Shown here one piece after another: positions 55,953-64,000 of a stretch of 64,000 nt of DNA. The stretch is taken from assembly GCF_027257195.1 (NCBI RefSeq), contig NZ_JAPDFS010000001.1, positions 626,118 through 690,117 of the forward strand, given 5' to 3'. Numbering within the stretch: position 1 is the stretch's first letter; the number at the start of each line of letters is the position of its first letter. Origin of the DNA: Halorubrum sp. F4. GTDB taxonomy: Archaea > Halobacteriota > Halobacteria > Halobacteriales > Haloferacaceae. Under the pieces are notes generated by a model. That model made no database searches. It had not been told where the DNA came from and saw only the letters and a program-made list of their open reading frames with translations. The position numbers and the translations under genes were made by a program.

Positions 55953-57101
55953 CTACAACCCCAACTCTCGGCCGAGCACGACGTGTTGGATCTCGCTCGT
56001 CCCCTCGCCGATCTCCATGAGCTTCGCGTCGCGATAGAACCGCTGGGGAGCGAAGTCGGTGGTGTAGCCGTAGCCGCCGAGCGTCTGAACCGCCTCCTCC
56101 GCGACCTCGCGGGCCGCCTCGCTGGCGTCGAGTTTCGCGAGTGCTGACGCCTTCGTGACCGGCTCGCCCGCGTCGTATTTCGTCGCCGCCTTGTGAGTCA
56201 ACAGTCGCGCGCGCTCGATCTGTCGGTACATGTGGACGACCTTGTCCCGGATCGCGTCGAACTTCGCGATCGGCCTGCCGAACTGCTCGCGTTCGCCCGC
56301 GTACTCCTTCGCGGCCTCGTAGGCACCCTGTGCGAGTCCGACCGACAGCGCCGCGATGGAGATCCGGCCGCCGTCGAGCGTCTCCATCGTCTGTTCCCAG
56401 CCCTCACCTTCCTCTCCGAGCAGGCGGTCGGCCGGGATCCGGAGGTCGTCGAAGGCGATCTCGCAGGTCGGCGAGCTGTTGAGACCCATCTTCTCCCAGA
56501 CGGTGGTGACCTCGAAGCCGTCGTCGTTCCGGGGGTCGACGATGAACGTCGAGATGCCGTCGTAGCCGGCGTCGGGATCGGTGACCGCCTTCACCAATAC
56601 CGAGTTCGCGACGTTGGCGTTCGTGATGAACTGTTTCGTCCCGTTCAGGACGTACTCGTCCGCGTCGGCGTCGTACTCGGCTATCGTCCGCATGTTCGAG
56701 GCGTCGGAGCCGCTCCCCGGCTCCGTCAGCGCCCACGCGCCGAGCCCCTCCCCTTCGGCGAGCGGGCGGAGCCATCGATCCTTCTGTGCCTCCGTGCCGA
56801 ACGCCTCGATGGGTTTCGCTCCGAGGGAGGTGTGTGCCGCGTACGAGAGCCCGATCCCGCCCGAGACGCGACCGAGCTCCTCGGTCACCAGCGCGTACAT
56901 GAGCTGGTCGCCGCCGAGCCCGCCGTACTCCTCGCTCACCGGGATCCCCATCACGTCGAGGTCGGCGAGCGCCGCGAAGGTCTCCTCGGGGAACCGGTGG
57001 TCGTCCTCGATCTCCTGGGCGATCGGACGGATCTCGGACTCACAGAACTCCCTGACGGTGTCCCTGATCATCCGGTGTTCCGCGGGGGGCTCGAACTCCA
57101 T
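55953..57101 (-). CDS. Acyl-CoA dehydrogenase
   Basis: 382 aa. FAD/substrate motifs include ALTEPGSGSDASNMRT (about 125-140). The C-terminal region GGYGYTTDFAPQRFYRD is followed by MEIGEGTSEIQ, with the catalytic Glu in EGT as in butyryl-CoA dehydrogenases. It oxidises short- or medium-chain acyl-CoA, passing electrons to ETF; chain length is not predictable. No ETF or thiolase gene is adjacent. The start MEFEPPAEHR (57101) fits the family. Confidence 0.93.
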   Translation of the reverse strand: MEFEPPAEHRMIRDTVREFCESEIRPIAQEIEDDHRFPEETFAALADLDVMGIPVSEEYGGLGGDQLMYALVTEELGRVSGGIGLSYAAHTSLGAKPIEAFGTEAQKDRWLRPLAEGEGLGAWALTEPGSGSDASNMRTIAEYDADADEYVLNGTKQFITNANVANSVLVKAVTDPDAGYDGISTFIVDPRNDDGFEVTTVWEKMGLNSSPTCEIAFDDLRIPADRLLGEEGEGWEQTMETLDGGRISIAALSVGLAQGAYEAAKEYAGEREQFGRPIAKFDAIRDKVVHMYRQIERARLLTHKAATKYDAGEPVTKASALAKLDASEAAREVAEEAVQTLGGYGYTTDFAPQRFYRDAKLMEIGEGTSEIQHVVLGRELGL

Positions 57102-57270
57102 GACCGGAGGTTTTCCCGCCGCGAGCATAAACGACACGACGATCAGGATCGATCGGGTTGGATAGAGCGGCGGAGCGACGCTTCCGCGAGCGCCGGGAAG
57201 CCCTCGCTACCGATCCTCGCGCGAGCCGCTCGCGATCCTTTATGCGTCGCCGGCGCGTGGACCGGTACGT

Positions 57271-58149
57271 ATGGAGTTTCGCCGACTCGTCAGGGGGACC
57301 GCGAGCTGGCCCGAGCTGGAGGGGGTCGTCCGCGAGTTGGCGGACCGGTACGACCGCGACCGCGTGCGCGTCGAGTTCCTCGACGCGGACAACTGGCTGT
57401 CGATCCCGTTCGTGCTCGACGACGACCTCTTCGTGAAGGTGATCACGCGGCAGAACACGCTCGTCCACACGCTCTTCACCACCGGCCGGAACCTCGGAGC
57501 CTTCTCGGCCGGCACCGAGGGCTTCTTCGAGCGCCACGAGACGCCCTATGAGATGGCCCGCCACGAGCTGGAGGCCACCCGGAAGGTCCAGGAGATCGGC
57601 GTGAACGCGCCCGAGCCGATCGAGGCGTTCGAGGTGGACGGGTTCGGCGTCCTGGTGTTGGAATATCTGCCCGAGTTCCGCACGCTGGACGAGATCGACC
57701 ACGAGCGGGAACGCGAGCTCGCGCCGGAGCTGTTCGAGACCCTGCGGCGGATCCACGACGCCGGGCTCGCTCACGGGGACGTGCGCGCGGAGAACGTGCT
57801 GGTCCTCGACGGCGAGATCTACGTCATCGACGCGACGAACGTGAGCGAGAACGGTCGGACGGACGCCCGGTCGTACGACCTCGCCAGCGCGCTCGCCGCG
57901 CTGGAACCCCTCATCGGCGCGCCGGCCGCGATCGACGCGGCGCTCGCGAGCTACGACCCCGCGGAGCTGCTCGCGGCCCGCCGGTTCCTGGACTTCGTCG
58001 CGATCCGTCCGGACCACGACTTCGACGCCGCCGAACTCAAGGGGGAGATCGAAAAGCGCGCGACCGCCGACGGGGCGACCGAGGGGAACACGAGGGGCGG
58101 AGTGGACATCGGGACGGGGACCTCCTCGGAGGCCGATCGCTCCACGTAG
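57271..58149 (+). CDS. RIO-like/lipopolysaccharide-kinase-type protein kinase
   Basis: 292 aa kinase-fold protein. A Lys in DDLFVKVIT is followed by a Glu-containing helix (ELEATRKVQEIG). The catalytic loop is HGDVRAENVLV (His-Gly-Asp...Asn, about 168-178), and the metal-binding Asp is in YVIDATN in place of DFG. It is close to the archaeal RIO/Kae1-associated small kinases. The C-terminal 45 residues are a low-complexity acidic/Gly tail. The target is unknown. A TATA-like ctttatgc lies about 33 bases upstream of the ATG at 57271. Confidence 0.8.
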   Translation: MEFRRLVRGTASWPELEGVVRELADRYDRDRVRVEFLDADNWLSIPFVLDDDLFVKVITRQNTLVHTLFTTGRNLGAFSAGTEGFFERHETPYEMARHELEATRKVQEIGVNAPEPIEAFEVDGFGVLVLEYLPEFRTLDEIDHERERELAPELFETLRRIHDAGLAHGDVRAENVLVLDGEIYVIDATNVSENGRTDARSYDLASALAALEPLIGAPAAIDAALASYDPAELLAARRFLDFVAIRPDHDFDAAELKGEIEKRATADGATEGNTRGGVDIGTGTSSEADRST

Positions 58150-58208
58150 TCGTCGCTCCACGCGCTTATCGCTCCACGTTCTCGTCCAGTCACGTCGACC
58201 GCGGAGGA

Positions 58209-59102
58209 TCACTCTTCGAGCGACTTCCGTATCGCGTCCGCGACACGCTCGAGGGGCGGAGCACTCAGCGGGCCGGCGGCGACGACCCGCTCGCGCGGGC
58301 GGCCGACCGGCCGGGCGACCCGTTCGGTCTCGACGAGTCCGGCGTCGATCAGGCGACGCTTGATCCGGGTGAACGTGGAGGGGCTCCCGAGCCCGGCGTC
58401 CTCACAGGCGCGTCGGAGCGTGTGGTCGTGCGTTCCGTGGCGCGCGCCGACCGCGTACGCGCGGGTTCGTGGGCCGGCGGGGTCGTCCCCGCCGAGGTCG
58501 GGACCCGAATCGAGCAGCCGGACGACGTCTTCCGCGACCGCCTCGCCGCATCGTTCCCGGAACGCGCCGTACACGCGATGACGGCTCGGGGTCCGGAGCC
58601 GATGCTCGTCGGCGTCCGCGACGACCGGCTCGTACCGGTCCCGAAGCGTCCGATCGTCTCCGATCGGGTGCCACCGCGCCGCGTCTCCGTCTCCCTCGCC
58701 GTCTCCCTGGTTACCGACGAGAACGCAGCCCGTCGCGTCGCCGGCGAGGACGGCGTTCGGCTGTGGTTTCGTGAGGACCCGGAGCCCGATCGCGCCCGCG
58801 TCCACCAGCGCGGCGAGACGACTCGCGTCGCGAAACCCGTCCGTGACCGACTCGAACGTAGCGGCGGTCACGAGTACCGTGAGCGAGGGCAGTCCCGCCG
58901 GCGTCGCGGACGCGTCTCGCCTCCCGACGGCAGCCGCTCGAAGCGCCGGGAAGTCGGGATCGACGAGGTTCGGAGCCGCCTCGCGGTACGCTCCGACGAC
59001 CGCCGACAGCAAGGGCGGTTCCGGATCGACGAGCAGCGGGTCCGCGAACGACCCGAGCGGCAGCGAACCCTCCGCGGTCGGGATCGCCGGATCGGGGGAC
59101 AT
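58209..59102 (-). CDS. Putative transcriptional regulator with C-terminal winged helix (DUF5821/TbsP-like)
   Basis: 297 aa. The N-terminal part (about 60-180) looks like an alpha/beta domain (PSLTVLVTAATFESVTDGF, ALVDAGAIGLRVLTKPQ). The C-terminal about 90 residues carry a winged HTH, GSPSTFTRIKRRLIDAGLVETERV, followed by an Arg-rich wing (RPVGRPRERV). This matches the haloarchaeal DUF5821 pattern; one characterised member in Haloferax is the regulator TbsP, though I identify it by eye only. Sugar- or metabolite-responsive repression is inference. Confidence 0.65.
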   Translation of the reverse strand: MSPDPAIPTAEGSLPLGSFADPLLVDPEPPLLSAVVGAYREAAPNLVDPDFPALRAAAVGRRDASATPAGLPSLTVLVTAATFESVTDGFRDASRLAALVDAGAIGLRVLTKPQPNAVLAGDATGCVLVGNQGDGEGDGDAARWHPIGDDRTLRDRYEPVVADADEHRLRTPSRHRVYGAFRERCGEAVAEDVVRLLDSGPDLGGDDPAGPRTRAYAVGARHGTHDHTLRRACEDAGLGSPSTFTRIKRRLIDAGLVETERVARPVGRPRERVVAAGPLSAPPLERVADAIRKSLEE

Positions 59103-59212
59103 GGCTCACCGTTCGCGGCGACCGGATTAACTGTTTAGGCGCTCCGAGCGACGAGGGTGACGACGACGCGGCTCGTCGGGTCGCGTCGAACGGAATCGGG
59201 GCCGCCTCGGCG

Positions 59213-59788
59213 CTACTCCTGGACGTAGACGGCACCCTTCATTCCCACCGCCTCGTGGGGCGTACAGACGTACGTGTGGACGCCGGACTCCTCGAAGGTG
59301 TACTCGAAGGTGTGCCCCGAGTCGCCGACCGTCTCGCTCTCGAAGGCGTCGTCGGAGTGTGAGACGTTGTGGTCGCCGCCCTCGCCGGTCCACTCCCAGA
59401 CGACCGTCGTGCCGGGGGTGACCGCCACCGCCGCCGGGCCGAACGAGAGGCCGTCCGCCGCTCCGACCTCGACGGACACCTCGTCGGCGTCGGTCCGGTC
59501 CACGGTGCCCTCGTAGTTGCCCACGCCGTCGAACCAGCCGTCGTAGTTCGGCTCCTCCGAGAGGTACTCCGCGTCGCCGCCGGAGTCGCCGCCCCCGTCG
59601 GAGCCACTTCCGCCATCGCTCCCGGAATCGCCCCCGTCGCTTTCGGAGTCGCCTCCGCCGCTCCCGCCGCCGTCTCCGCCGGATTCACCGCTGGCCCCGC
59701 CGCCGGAACAGCCGGCGAGAAGCGTCGAGACGCCGATCGTCGCGGTGGTTCCGATGAACGTCCGTCGGTCGAGCGTGTCGTGACTCAT
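59213..59788 (-). CDS. Halocyanin-like blue copper lipoprotein with long Gly/Ser/Asp spacer
   Basis: 191 aa. A Tat-type start (LDRRTFIGTTAT) and lipobox LLAGC are followed by about 50 residues of repetitive GGDGGGSGGGDS-type sequence. The copper domain (about 85-191) has His in GGDHNV and Cys-His-Met in CTPHEAVGM. The spacer probably holds the copper domain away from the membrane. It is the third halocyanin in the window and shares with the other two the run TTVVW.WTGEGG.HNV around the first copper ligand. Confidence 0.9.
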   Translation of the reverse strand: MSHDTLDRRTFIGTTATIGVSTLLAGCSGGGASGESGGDGGGSGGGDSESDGGDSGSDGGSGSDGGGDSGGDAEYLSEEPNYDGWFDGVGNYEGTVDRTDADEVSVEVGAADGLSFGPAAVAVTPGTTVVWEWTGEGGDHNVSHSDDAFESETVGDSGHTFEYTFEESGVHTYVCTPHEAVGMKGAVYVQE

Positions 59789-59876
59789 ACGGGCTCACGT
59801 AGGTCGCGAGGGGAGATATTCCCCGTGAGAGTTCCCGTGGAATGGGCCGGTCGACCGAACAGTTCGGGTCGAAGGG

Positions 59877-59881
59877 AAAAA
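59877..59881 (-). terminator. U5-tract terminator candidate after the ADTH synthase gene
   Basis: Five T residues on the minus strand lie about 67 bases after the stop codon of the gene at 59948, in the 159-base spacer before the halocyanin gene. Confidence 0.35.
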
Positions 59882-59947
59882 GGGAGGACGCGGCGGAACG
59901 CGAGCGACGGGCGACCCGTGGCGTCGACGGCGCTCGCGTCCGGACGC

Positions 59948-60739
59948 TCAGGCCTCGAGGAAGCCGCCGGCTTCGAGCGCCGACTCCACGTCGGCGTCGT
60001 CGTGGACGACCGCGGACACCGCGCTCGCGATCCCCGTGGGGTCGTCGTGCTGGAAGATCGACCGTCCCATCGAGACGCCGGCGGCGCCGCCGTCCATCGC
60101 GCCGCGGACCATCTCGACGGTCTCGCGGTCCGTTCCCTTCGAGCCGCCGGCGATGACGACCGGGAGCCTGGTCGACTCGGTGACGCGTCCGAAGGAGTCT
60201 CCGTCGCCGGAGTAGCCGGTCTTGACCACGTCGGAGCCGAGCTCCTCGGCGAGCCGGACGGCGTGGCCGAGCGACTCGGGATCCGTGCTGTCGACGCCGG
60301 GCCCGCGCGCGTACGCCATCGCGAGCACGGGAAGCCCGAGCCGCGAGGCGTCCTCGGAGAGCTCGGCCAGCTCCTCGATCTGGTCGGGCTCGTAGTCGGA
60401 CCCGACGTTGATGTGGAACGAGACCGCGTCAGCGCCGGCACGGACCGCGGCCTCCGCGCTCGCGGTGACGCGTTTGTCCTGCTCGTCGGGGCCGATCGTC
60501 GTCGAGGCGTTGACGTGAACGATGTATCCCGCGCCGTTCTTGTTGTCGTGGACGCGCGGGGCGATCCCCTTCTGGGTGAGCACCGCGTCCGCGCCGCCCC
60601 GAGTGACGCCGTCTATCGTCGACTCGATGTCGACGAGTCCCTTCACCGCGCCCATGGTGATCCCGTGGTCCATCGGGACGATGAGGTATCGATCGTTCGT
60701 GGAGATCCGGTCGAGTCGTGCCGAGAGTCCTGCTGTCAT
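59948..60739 (-). CDS. 2-amino-3,7-dideoxy-D-threo-hept-6-ulosonate synthase (class I aldolase)
   Basis: 263 aa TIM-barrel aldolase of the DhnA/FbaB-like family. PMDHGITMG (about 22-30) is conserved, with the Schiff-base Lys173 in VVKTGYSGDGDSF and GGSKGTDRE in the phosphate site. In archaea lacking the classical DAHP route, ADTH synthase starts the shikimate pathway, followed by an AroB'-type enzyme. That partner is not in this window. Its position beside trpA and on the same strand supports the aromatic role over a simple fructose-bisphosphate aldolase. The start ATG at 60739 is preceded by a TATA-like cataaga. Confidence 0.85.
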   Translation of the reverse strand: MTAGLSARLDRISTNDRYLIVPMDHGITMGAVKGLVDIESTIDGVTRGGADAVLTQKGIAPRVHDNKNGAGYIVHVNASTTIGPDEQDKRVTASAEAAVRAGADAVSFHINVGSDYEPDQIEELAELSEDASRLGLPVLAMAYARGPGVDSTDPESLGHAVRLAEELGSDVVKTGYSGDGDSFGRVTESTRLPVVIAGGSKGTDRETVEMVRGAMDGGAAGVSMGRSIFQHDDPTGIASAVSAVVHDDADVESALEAGGFLEA

Positions 60740-60876
60740 TGTGGATCGCTCTTATGTGACCCTGTGTCAAAGGGAGGTAAGTCGGTTTCGTTCCGGGACG
60801 TATTGGCTTGGATCCGCATCCCGGACCCTCGCAGTCATGCGGTGCGGGTCGAAGGGATCACCCCACCACGGTCCGA

Positions 60877-60932
60877 CGCGGCTCCGCCGCCGCGGGTCAG
60901 CGCGACTCCGCCGCCGCGGGTCAGCGCGACTC
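60877..60932. repeat. 24-base tandem repeat spanning the trpA stop codon
   Basis: Two consecutive 24-base units (60877-60900 and 60901-60924) differ at a single base, and part of a third runs into trpA. The unit contains the end of trpA with its stop codon, so the last residues of the gene have been duplicated into the spacer by slippage. It is a local curiosity, but it shows how the spacer before the ADTH synthase gene grew. Confidence 0.55.
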
Positions 60933-61775
60933 CGCGGCCTCCGTCCGCGCCGCGTAGCCGCGCTCGGCACCCGCCTTCAGCTCCCGCGAGAGCGACTCGA
61001 GCCGGTCGGCGACCGCCTCCGTCGACAGGTCCGCTTCGACGCCCTCGGCGACGATGTCCACCAGCGCGGAGCCGACGATGATCCCGTCCGCGCCGCCGGC
61101 GACGATCCGCTCGGCGTGCTCGCCCGACGAGATCCCGAACCCGACCGCCTTCGGCACGTCGTACTCGCGGAGGCGGTCGAGGCTCTCGGTCGTGCTGTCG
61201 GCCACGTCGCTCTTCGCGCCGGTCGTCCCGAGCCGCGCCTGGACGTAGACGTATCCCGAGACCCGGCTCATGATGCGCTCGAGCCGGTCGCCCGTGGTCG
61301 TCGGCGCGACGATGAACACGAGATCGAGCCCGAACTCGTCGCAGGCCTCCCGCAGCGGGTCGGCCTCCTCGGCCGGGAGGTCGGGGACGACGAACCCCTC
61401 CAAGCCGACCTCGGCGGCCTTCTCGACGAAGTCGCGGGGGCCGTCGCCGTCCCCATACTGGTAGATCAGGTTGTAGTACGTCATACAGACGAGCGGCGCG
61501 TCGACGTCGAGCTTCTCGACGAACGCGAAGAACCGGTCGGGCGTCATCCCGCCCTCGAGCGAGCGGACGACCGCACCCTGGATCGTCGGCCCCTCGGCGA
61601 TCGGCTCGGAGAAGGGAAGCCCCAGTTCGATGACGTCGGCCCCGCCGCGGTCGAGCGCCTCGACGTACTCGAGCGAGGCGTCGTAGTCGGGGTCGCCGAC
61701 CGCGAGGTACGGGACGTAGGCGGGACCGCCCTCGAACGCCGCCGCGAGCGCCTCGCTGTTTCCGGTCGCCGGCAT
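60921..61775 (-). CDS. trpA: Tryptophan synthase alpha subunit
   Basis: 284 aa TIM barrel. The catalytic Glu50 is in ELGLPFSEP. The second catalytic position, Asp60 in E. coli (ADGP), is Glu61 here (PIAEGPTIQ), which I believe is usual in halophilic TrpA. LGTTGAKS and [10 protein letters not shown] form the phosphate site. It cleaves indole-3-glycerol phosphate to indole, which channels to TrpB. The start codon immediately follows the trpB stop with no spacer, so it is translationally coupled as the last gene of trpC-trpB-trpA. Confidence 0.95.
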   Translation of the reverse strand: MPATGNSEALAAAFEGGPAYVPYLAVGDPDYDASLEYVEALDRGGADVIELGLPFSEPIAEGPTIQGAVVRSLEGGMTPDRFFAFVEKLDVDAPLVCMTYYNLIYQYGDGDGPRDFVEKAAEVGLEGFVVPDLPAEEADPLREACDEFGLDLVFIVAPTTTGDRLERIMSRVSGYVYVQARLGTTGAKSDVADSTTESLDRLREYDVPKAVGFGISSGEHAERIVAGGADGIIVGSALVDIVAEGVEADLSTEAVADRLESLSRELKAGAERGYAARTEAAESR

Positions 61776-63080
61776 TCAGATCCCCCCCGAGAACATCGAC
61801 ATGTCGGGTGCACCCGCGACGTCGCGCTTGTCGGTCTCCTCGATCACCGACTCGAGGTCCTTGTCGCCGCGGCCGGAGACGGTCACGACAACCCGCTCGC
61901 CGAGGTCCTCGGCGTGCTCCTCGAGGTAGCCGAAGGCGTGGGCGGTCTCCAGCGCGGGGATGATCCCCTCGGTGTTCGAGAGGCGGTGAAAGCCCTCGAG
62001 GGCGGCGTCGTCGTCGACCGCGACCGGCGTGACCCGCCCCTCGTCGACGAGGTACGCGAGTTCGGGGCCGACGCCGGCGTAGTCGAGTCCGGAGGAGACC
62101 GAGTGGCTCTCCATGATCTGGCCGTCGGAGTCCTGGAGCAGCTTGGTGCGCGCGCCGTGGAGCACGCCCTCCTCGCCGGCGAAGAGCGACGCGGAGTTGG
62201 GCGCGACGCCCGCCTCCTCGTCGACCTCCAGCGTGGAGCCGCCCGCCTCGATCGCGTGGAGCGCGACGGATTCGTCGTCGACGAACGCCGCGAACGACCC
62301 CATCGTGTTGGAGCCGCCGCCCGCGCAGGCGACCACGTCGGTCGGGAGGTCGCCCGTCTTCTCGATCGACTGTGCGCGCGCCTCCTCGGAGATGACCGCC
62401 TGGAAGTCCCGGACCATCACCGGGAAGGGATGCGGACCGACGACCGACCCGATCACGTAGTGGGTGTTCTCGACGGTGGTCGCCCAGTCGCGCATCGTCT
62501 CGGAGATGGCTTCCTTCAGCGTACCGCGGCCGGCGGTGACCGGGTTCACCTCCGCGCCGTTGAGTTTCATCCGGAAGACGTTGGGACGCTGGCGGTTGAT
62601 GTCGCGCTCGCCCATGTAGATCTCACAGGGCATGTCGAGGTGCGCCGCGGCCATCGCGGTCGCGGTGCCGTGCTGGCCCGCGCCCGTCTCCGCGACGATC
62701 CGTTCCTTCCCCATGTACTTCGCGAGCAGCACCTGGCCGAGGGCGTTGTTCAGCTTGTGTGCGCCGCCGTGAAGGAGGTCCTCGCGTTTGAGATACACCT
62801 CCCGGTCGTAGCGCTCGGAGAGCCGCTCGGCGCGCTGGAGCGGGGTCGGCCGGCCGCCGAAGTCGGCGAGTCGCTCGCGGAACTCGTCCATGAAGCCGTC
62901 CTCGTTGTCGAGGACGTATCGCTCGTAGGCGTCGGTCAGTTCCTCGATGGCGGGCATCAGCGCCTCGGGGACGTACTGGCCGCCGTAGCGGCCGAACTTC
63001 CCGTCGTCGCGGCCGCGGCGTCGGCCGGGGCGACGCGAGAGCTCGGGCGCGTCGTTCGTCGTGGGTTCGGTCTCGCTCAT
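61776..63080 (-). CDS. trpB: Tryptophan synthase beta subunit
   Basis: 434 aa, TrpB1-type. The PLP lysine is Lys109 in [26 protein letters not shown] and the phosphate loop [11 protein letters not shown] follow, and the serine-site Glu is in ETGAG. The N terminus has a 30-residue Arg-rich extension ([11 protein letters not shown]) before [12 protein letters not shown]. It condenses indole with serine. Its start overlaps the trpC stop (ATGA) and it abuts trpA. Confidence 0.97.
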   Translation of the reverse strand: MSETEPTTNDAPELSRRPGRRRGRDDGKFGRYGGQYVPEALMPAIEELTDAYERYVLDNEDGFMDEFRERLADFGGRPTPLQRAERLSERYDREVYLKREDLLHGGAHKLNNALGQVLLAKYMGKERIVAETGAGQHGTATAMAAAHLDMPCEIYMGERDINRQRPNVFRMKLNGAEVNPVTAGRGTLKEAISETMRDWATTVENTHYVIGSVVGPHPFPVMVRDFQAVISEEARAQSIEKTGDLPTDVVACAGGGSNTMGSFAAFVDDESVALHAIEAGGSTLEVDEEAGVAPNSASLFAGEEGVLHGARTKLLQDSDGQIMESHSVSSGLDYAGVGPELAYLVDEGRVTPVAVDDDAALEGFHRLSNTEGIIPALETAHAFGYLEEHAEDLGERVVVTVSGRGDKDLESVIEETDKRDVAGAPDMSMFSGGI

Positions 63081-63934
63081 ATACGTGTCTCCGGGGAGTC
63101 GTCGGTGGAATGGGTGTCGGTTTCCGCCCGGGTCAGCGCCCGCGTGTTCGCCTCGACGTCGCCGTCCATGATCGCGCTCCCGACGAGCAACGCGTCCGCG
63201 CCCGCCGCCCGCATCCGGCGGGCGTCCGCGGGCGTCGCGATCCCGCTTTCGGCGATCAGCGTGGCGTCGTCGGGGACCTCCGGTGCGACCGACTCGAAGG
63301 TCCCGAGGTCGACGTCCAGCCTCGCGAGGTCGCGGTTGTTCACGCCGACCGTCGTCGCGCCCGCGTCGACGGCGGCGGCGAGCTCCTCCCGGTCGTGGAC
63401 CTCGACGAGGACCTGGAATCCGCGGTCGCGGGCGGCCGCAAGTAGGTCGGGGAGGTCGTCGCCGACGAACCGGGCGATGAGCAGGACCACGTCGCTCTCG
63501 ACGGCGTCGAGCTGCGACTCCGCCACGAGGAAGTCCTTGCGGAGGACCGGCACGTCGACCGCCTCTCGCACGCGCTCGAGGGTATCCGTGCTCCCGCCGA
63601 AGTGCTCCGGCTCGGTGAGCACGCTCAACGCGGCCGCCCCGCCGGCGACCATCGACTCGGCCAGCTCGACCGGGTCGTCCTCCCGGGTTCCCTCCGTGGT
63701 CGGACTCGTCGGTTTGACCTCCGCGATCACGGGAACGCGCCCGTCGGCCTCCGCGCGCTCGAAGGCCGCGCGGAGGTCACGCGGATCGACGGCGACGCGG
63801 TCGGTCCCGGGCCCTCCGCCCGCCTCGTTGTCTCGCCCGTCCGCCCCGTCGTCCCGTCCGTCCGTCCCCGCCCGATCGCGGGCCGCGGCCAGGATCGACC
63901 GTACCGCCGGATCCAACTCCGCCGTATCGTTCAT
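63077..63934 (-). CDS. trpC: Indole-3-glycerol phosphate synthase
   Basis: 285 aa TIM barrel. [14 protein letters not shown] (about 54-67) holds the catalytic Lys and phosphate region, [10 protein letters not shown] (about 132-141) the second catalytic Lys, and VNNRDL and [10 protein letters not shown] the later sites. An acidic/Gly-rich insert (about 23-40) near the N terminus is specific to this protein. It closes the anthranilate-derived ring. It is first gene of the trpCBA operon; the ATG at 63934 is 4 bases from the nearer TGTACA box. Confidence 0.95.
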   Translation of the reverse strand: MNDTAELDPAVRSILAAARDRAGTDGRDDGADGRDNEAGGGPGTDRVAVDPRDLRAAFERAEADGRVPVIAEVKPTSPTTEGTREDDPVELAESMVAGGAAALSVLTEPEHFGGSTDTLERVREAVDVPVLRKDFLVAESQLDAVESDVVLLIARFVGDDLPDLLAAARDRGFQVLVEVHDREELAAAVDAGATTVGVNNRDLARLDVDLGTFESVAPEVPDDATLIAESGIATPADARRMRAAGADALLVGSAIMDGDVEANTRALTRAETDTHSTDDSPETRI

Positions 63935-63937
63935 TAC

Positions 63938-63968
63938 TGTACACTAATGAACGTATCTGTACATAAGG
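63938..63968 (-). promoter_or_regulatory. trpCBA promoter with paired TGTACA boxes
   Basis: The TATA-like box (ccttatgt on the minus strand, 63961-63968) lies about 30 bases before the trpC ATG. Two perfect tgtaca palindromes occupy 63938-63943 and 63958-63963, exactly 20 bases apart. One touches the TATA box and the other the expected transcription start. TGTACA is the consensus TRP box bound by the TrpY repressor in Methanothermobacter. A repressor binding both boxes on the same DNA face would block TBP and RNA polymerase. Confidence 0.6.
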
Positions 63969-64000
63969 CTTGCGGGGACGGGTCCCCGACGACGGGGCGC

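Noticed and set aside
60522..63947. 1141-codon plus-strand open frame across the trp genes
   Set aside because: Entirely antisense to trpA, trpB and trpC, which have full catalytic motifs.

Overview
This window is from a haloarchaeal chromosome, probably of the Haloferacales/Halorubrum type. I infer the lineage from overall character only, since the window has no rRNA. The DNA is very GC-rich with G/C at most third codon positions. The proteins are strongly acidic. Several promoters have a TATA-like box about 25-33 bases before the start codon, as in haloarchaeal leaderless or near-leaderless transcripts. Exported proteins carry Tat/lipobox signals or a PGF-CTERM tail. The gene set also fits: paired archaeal gyrB-gyrA, three halocyanins, a mevalonate-pathway decarboxylase of the halophile type, and several haloarchaea-only families.

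Layout. 1-6.1 kb: three GC-rich hairpins, a threonine-synthase-like protein lacking its PLP lysine, the btuF / btuC-btuD cobalamin-type ABC importer, and a Trm5-like tRNA methyltransferase. 6.1-8.4 kb: a half-size EamA protein, a 0.7 kb non-coding stretch, tRNA-Thr(CGU), and a lower-GC patch with a secreted nuclease and a tiny zinc ribbon. 8.4-13.4 kb: ferredoxin, phosphomevalonate decarboxylase, an esterase divergent from an XPB helicase, then tRNA-Arg(CCU) beside repeated remnants of its own 3' end, and tatA. 13.5-25.4 kb: a WHy-domain membrane protein, peroxiredoxin, acyl-CoA synthetase, gyrA/gyrB, a ZIP transporter, chorismate synthase and a purine phosphoribosyltransferase. 25.5-33.6 kb: a divergent Lrp/EamA pair, cbiA divergent from birA, a universal stress protein and a histidine kinase with a pseudo-receiver. 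33.7-38 kb: dhaKLM convergent with ptsI-ptsH. 38-46.6 kb: an amine oxidase, a large surface-type hypothetical, yqeC divergent from an unusual aldehyde ferredoxin oxidoreductase, a YchF/OBG GTPase and an amidohydrolase. 46.6-59.8 kb: small zinc-ribbon and electron-transfer proteins (three halocyanins, a cytochrome oxidase subunit IV), esterase, epimerase, GNAT, VOC dioxygenase, acyl-CoA dehydrogenase and a RIO-like kinase. 59.9-64 kb: aromatic amino acid genes, the ADTH synthase plus the trpCBA operon.

How the genes work together. The clearest functional unit is a complete phosphorelay from PEP through EI and HPr to DhaM, DhaL and dihydroxyacetone, with no sugar permease nearby. Aromatic biosynthesis is represented by the entry enzyme (ADTH synthase), chorismate synthase, and the last tryptophan steps in a tightly coupled trpC-trpB-trpA operon. 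The trp promoter carries two TGTACA palindromes over the TATA box and the likely transcription start. Cobalamin uptake (btuFCD) and synthesis (cbiA) are both present but far apart.

Most of the window is ordinary chromosomal core. I found no insertion sequence, CRISPR array, phage or defence island. The most unusual items are two enzyme-family members missing defining catalytic or cofactor residues (positions 214 and 42089), the trp operator pair, the tRNA-Arg remnant repeats and the DHA-dedicated PTS.
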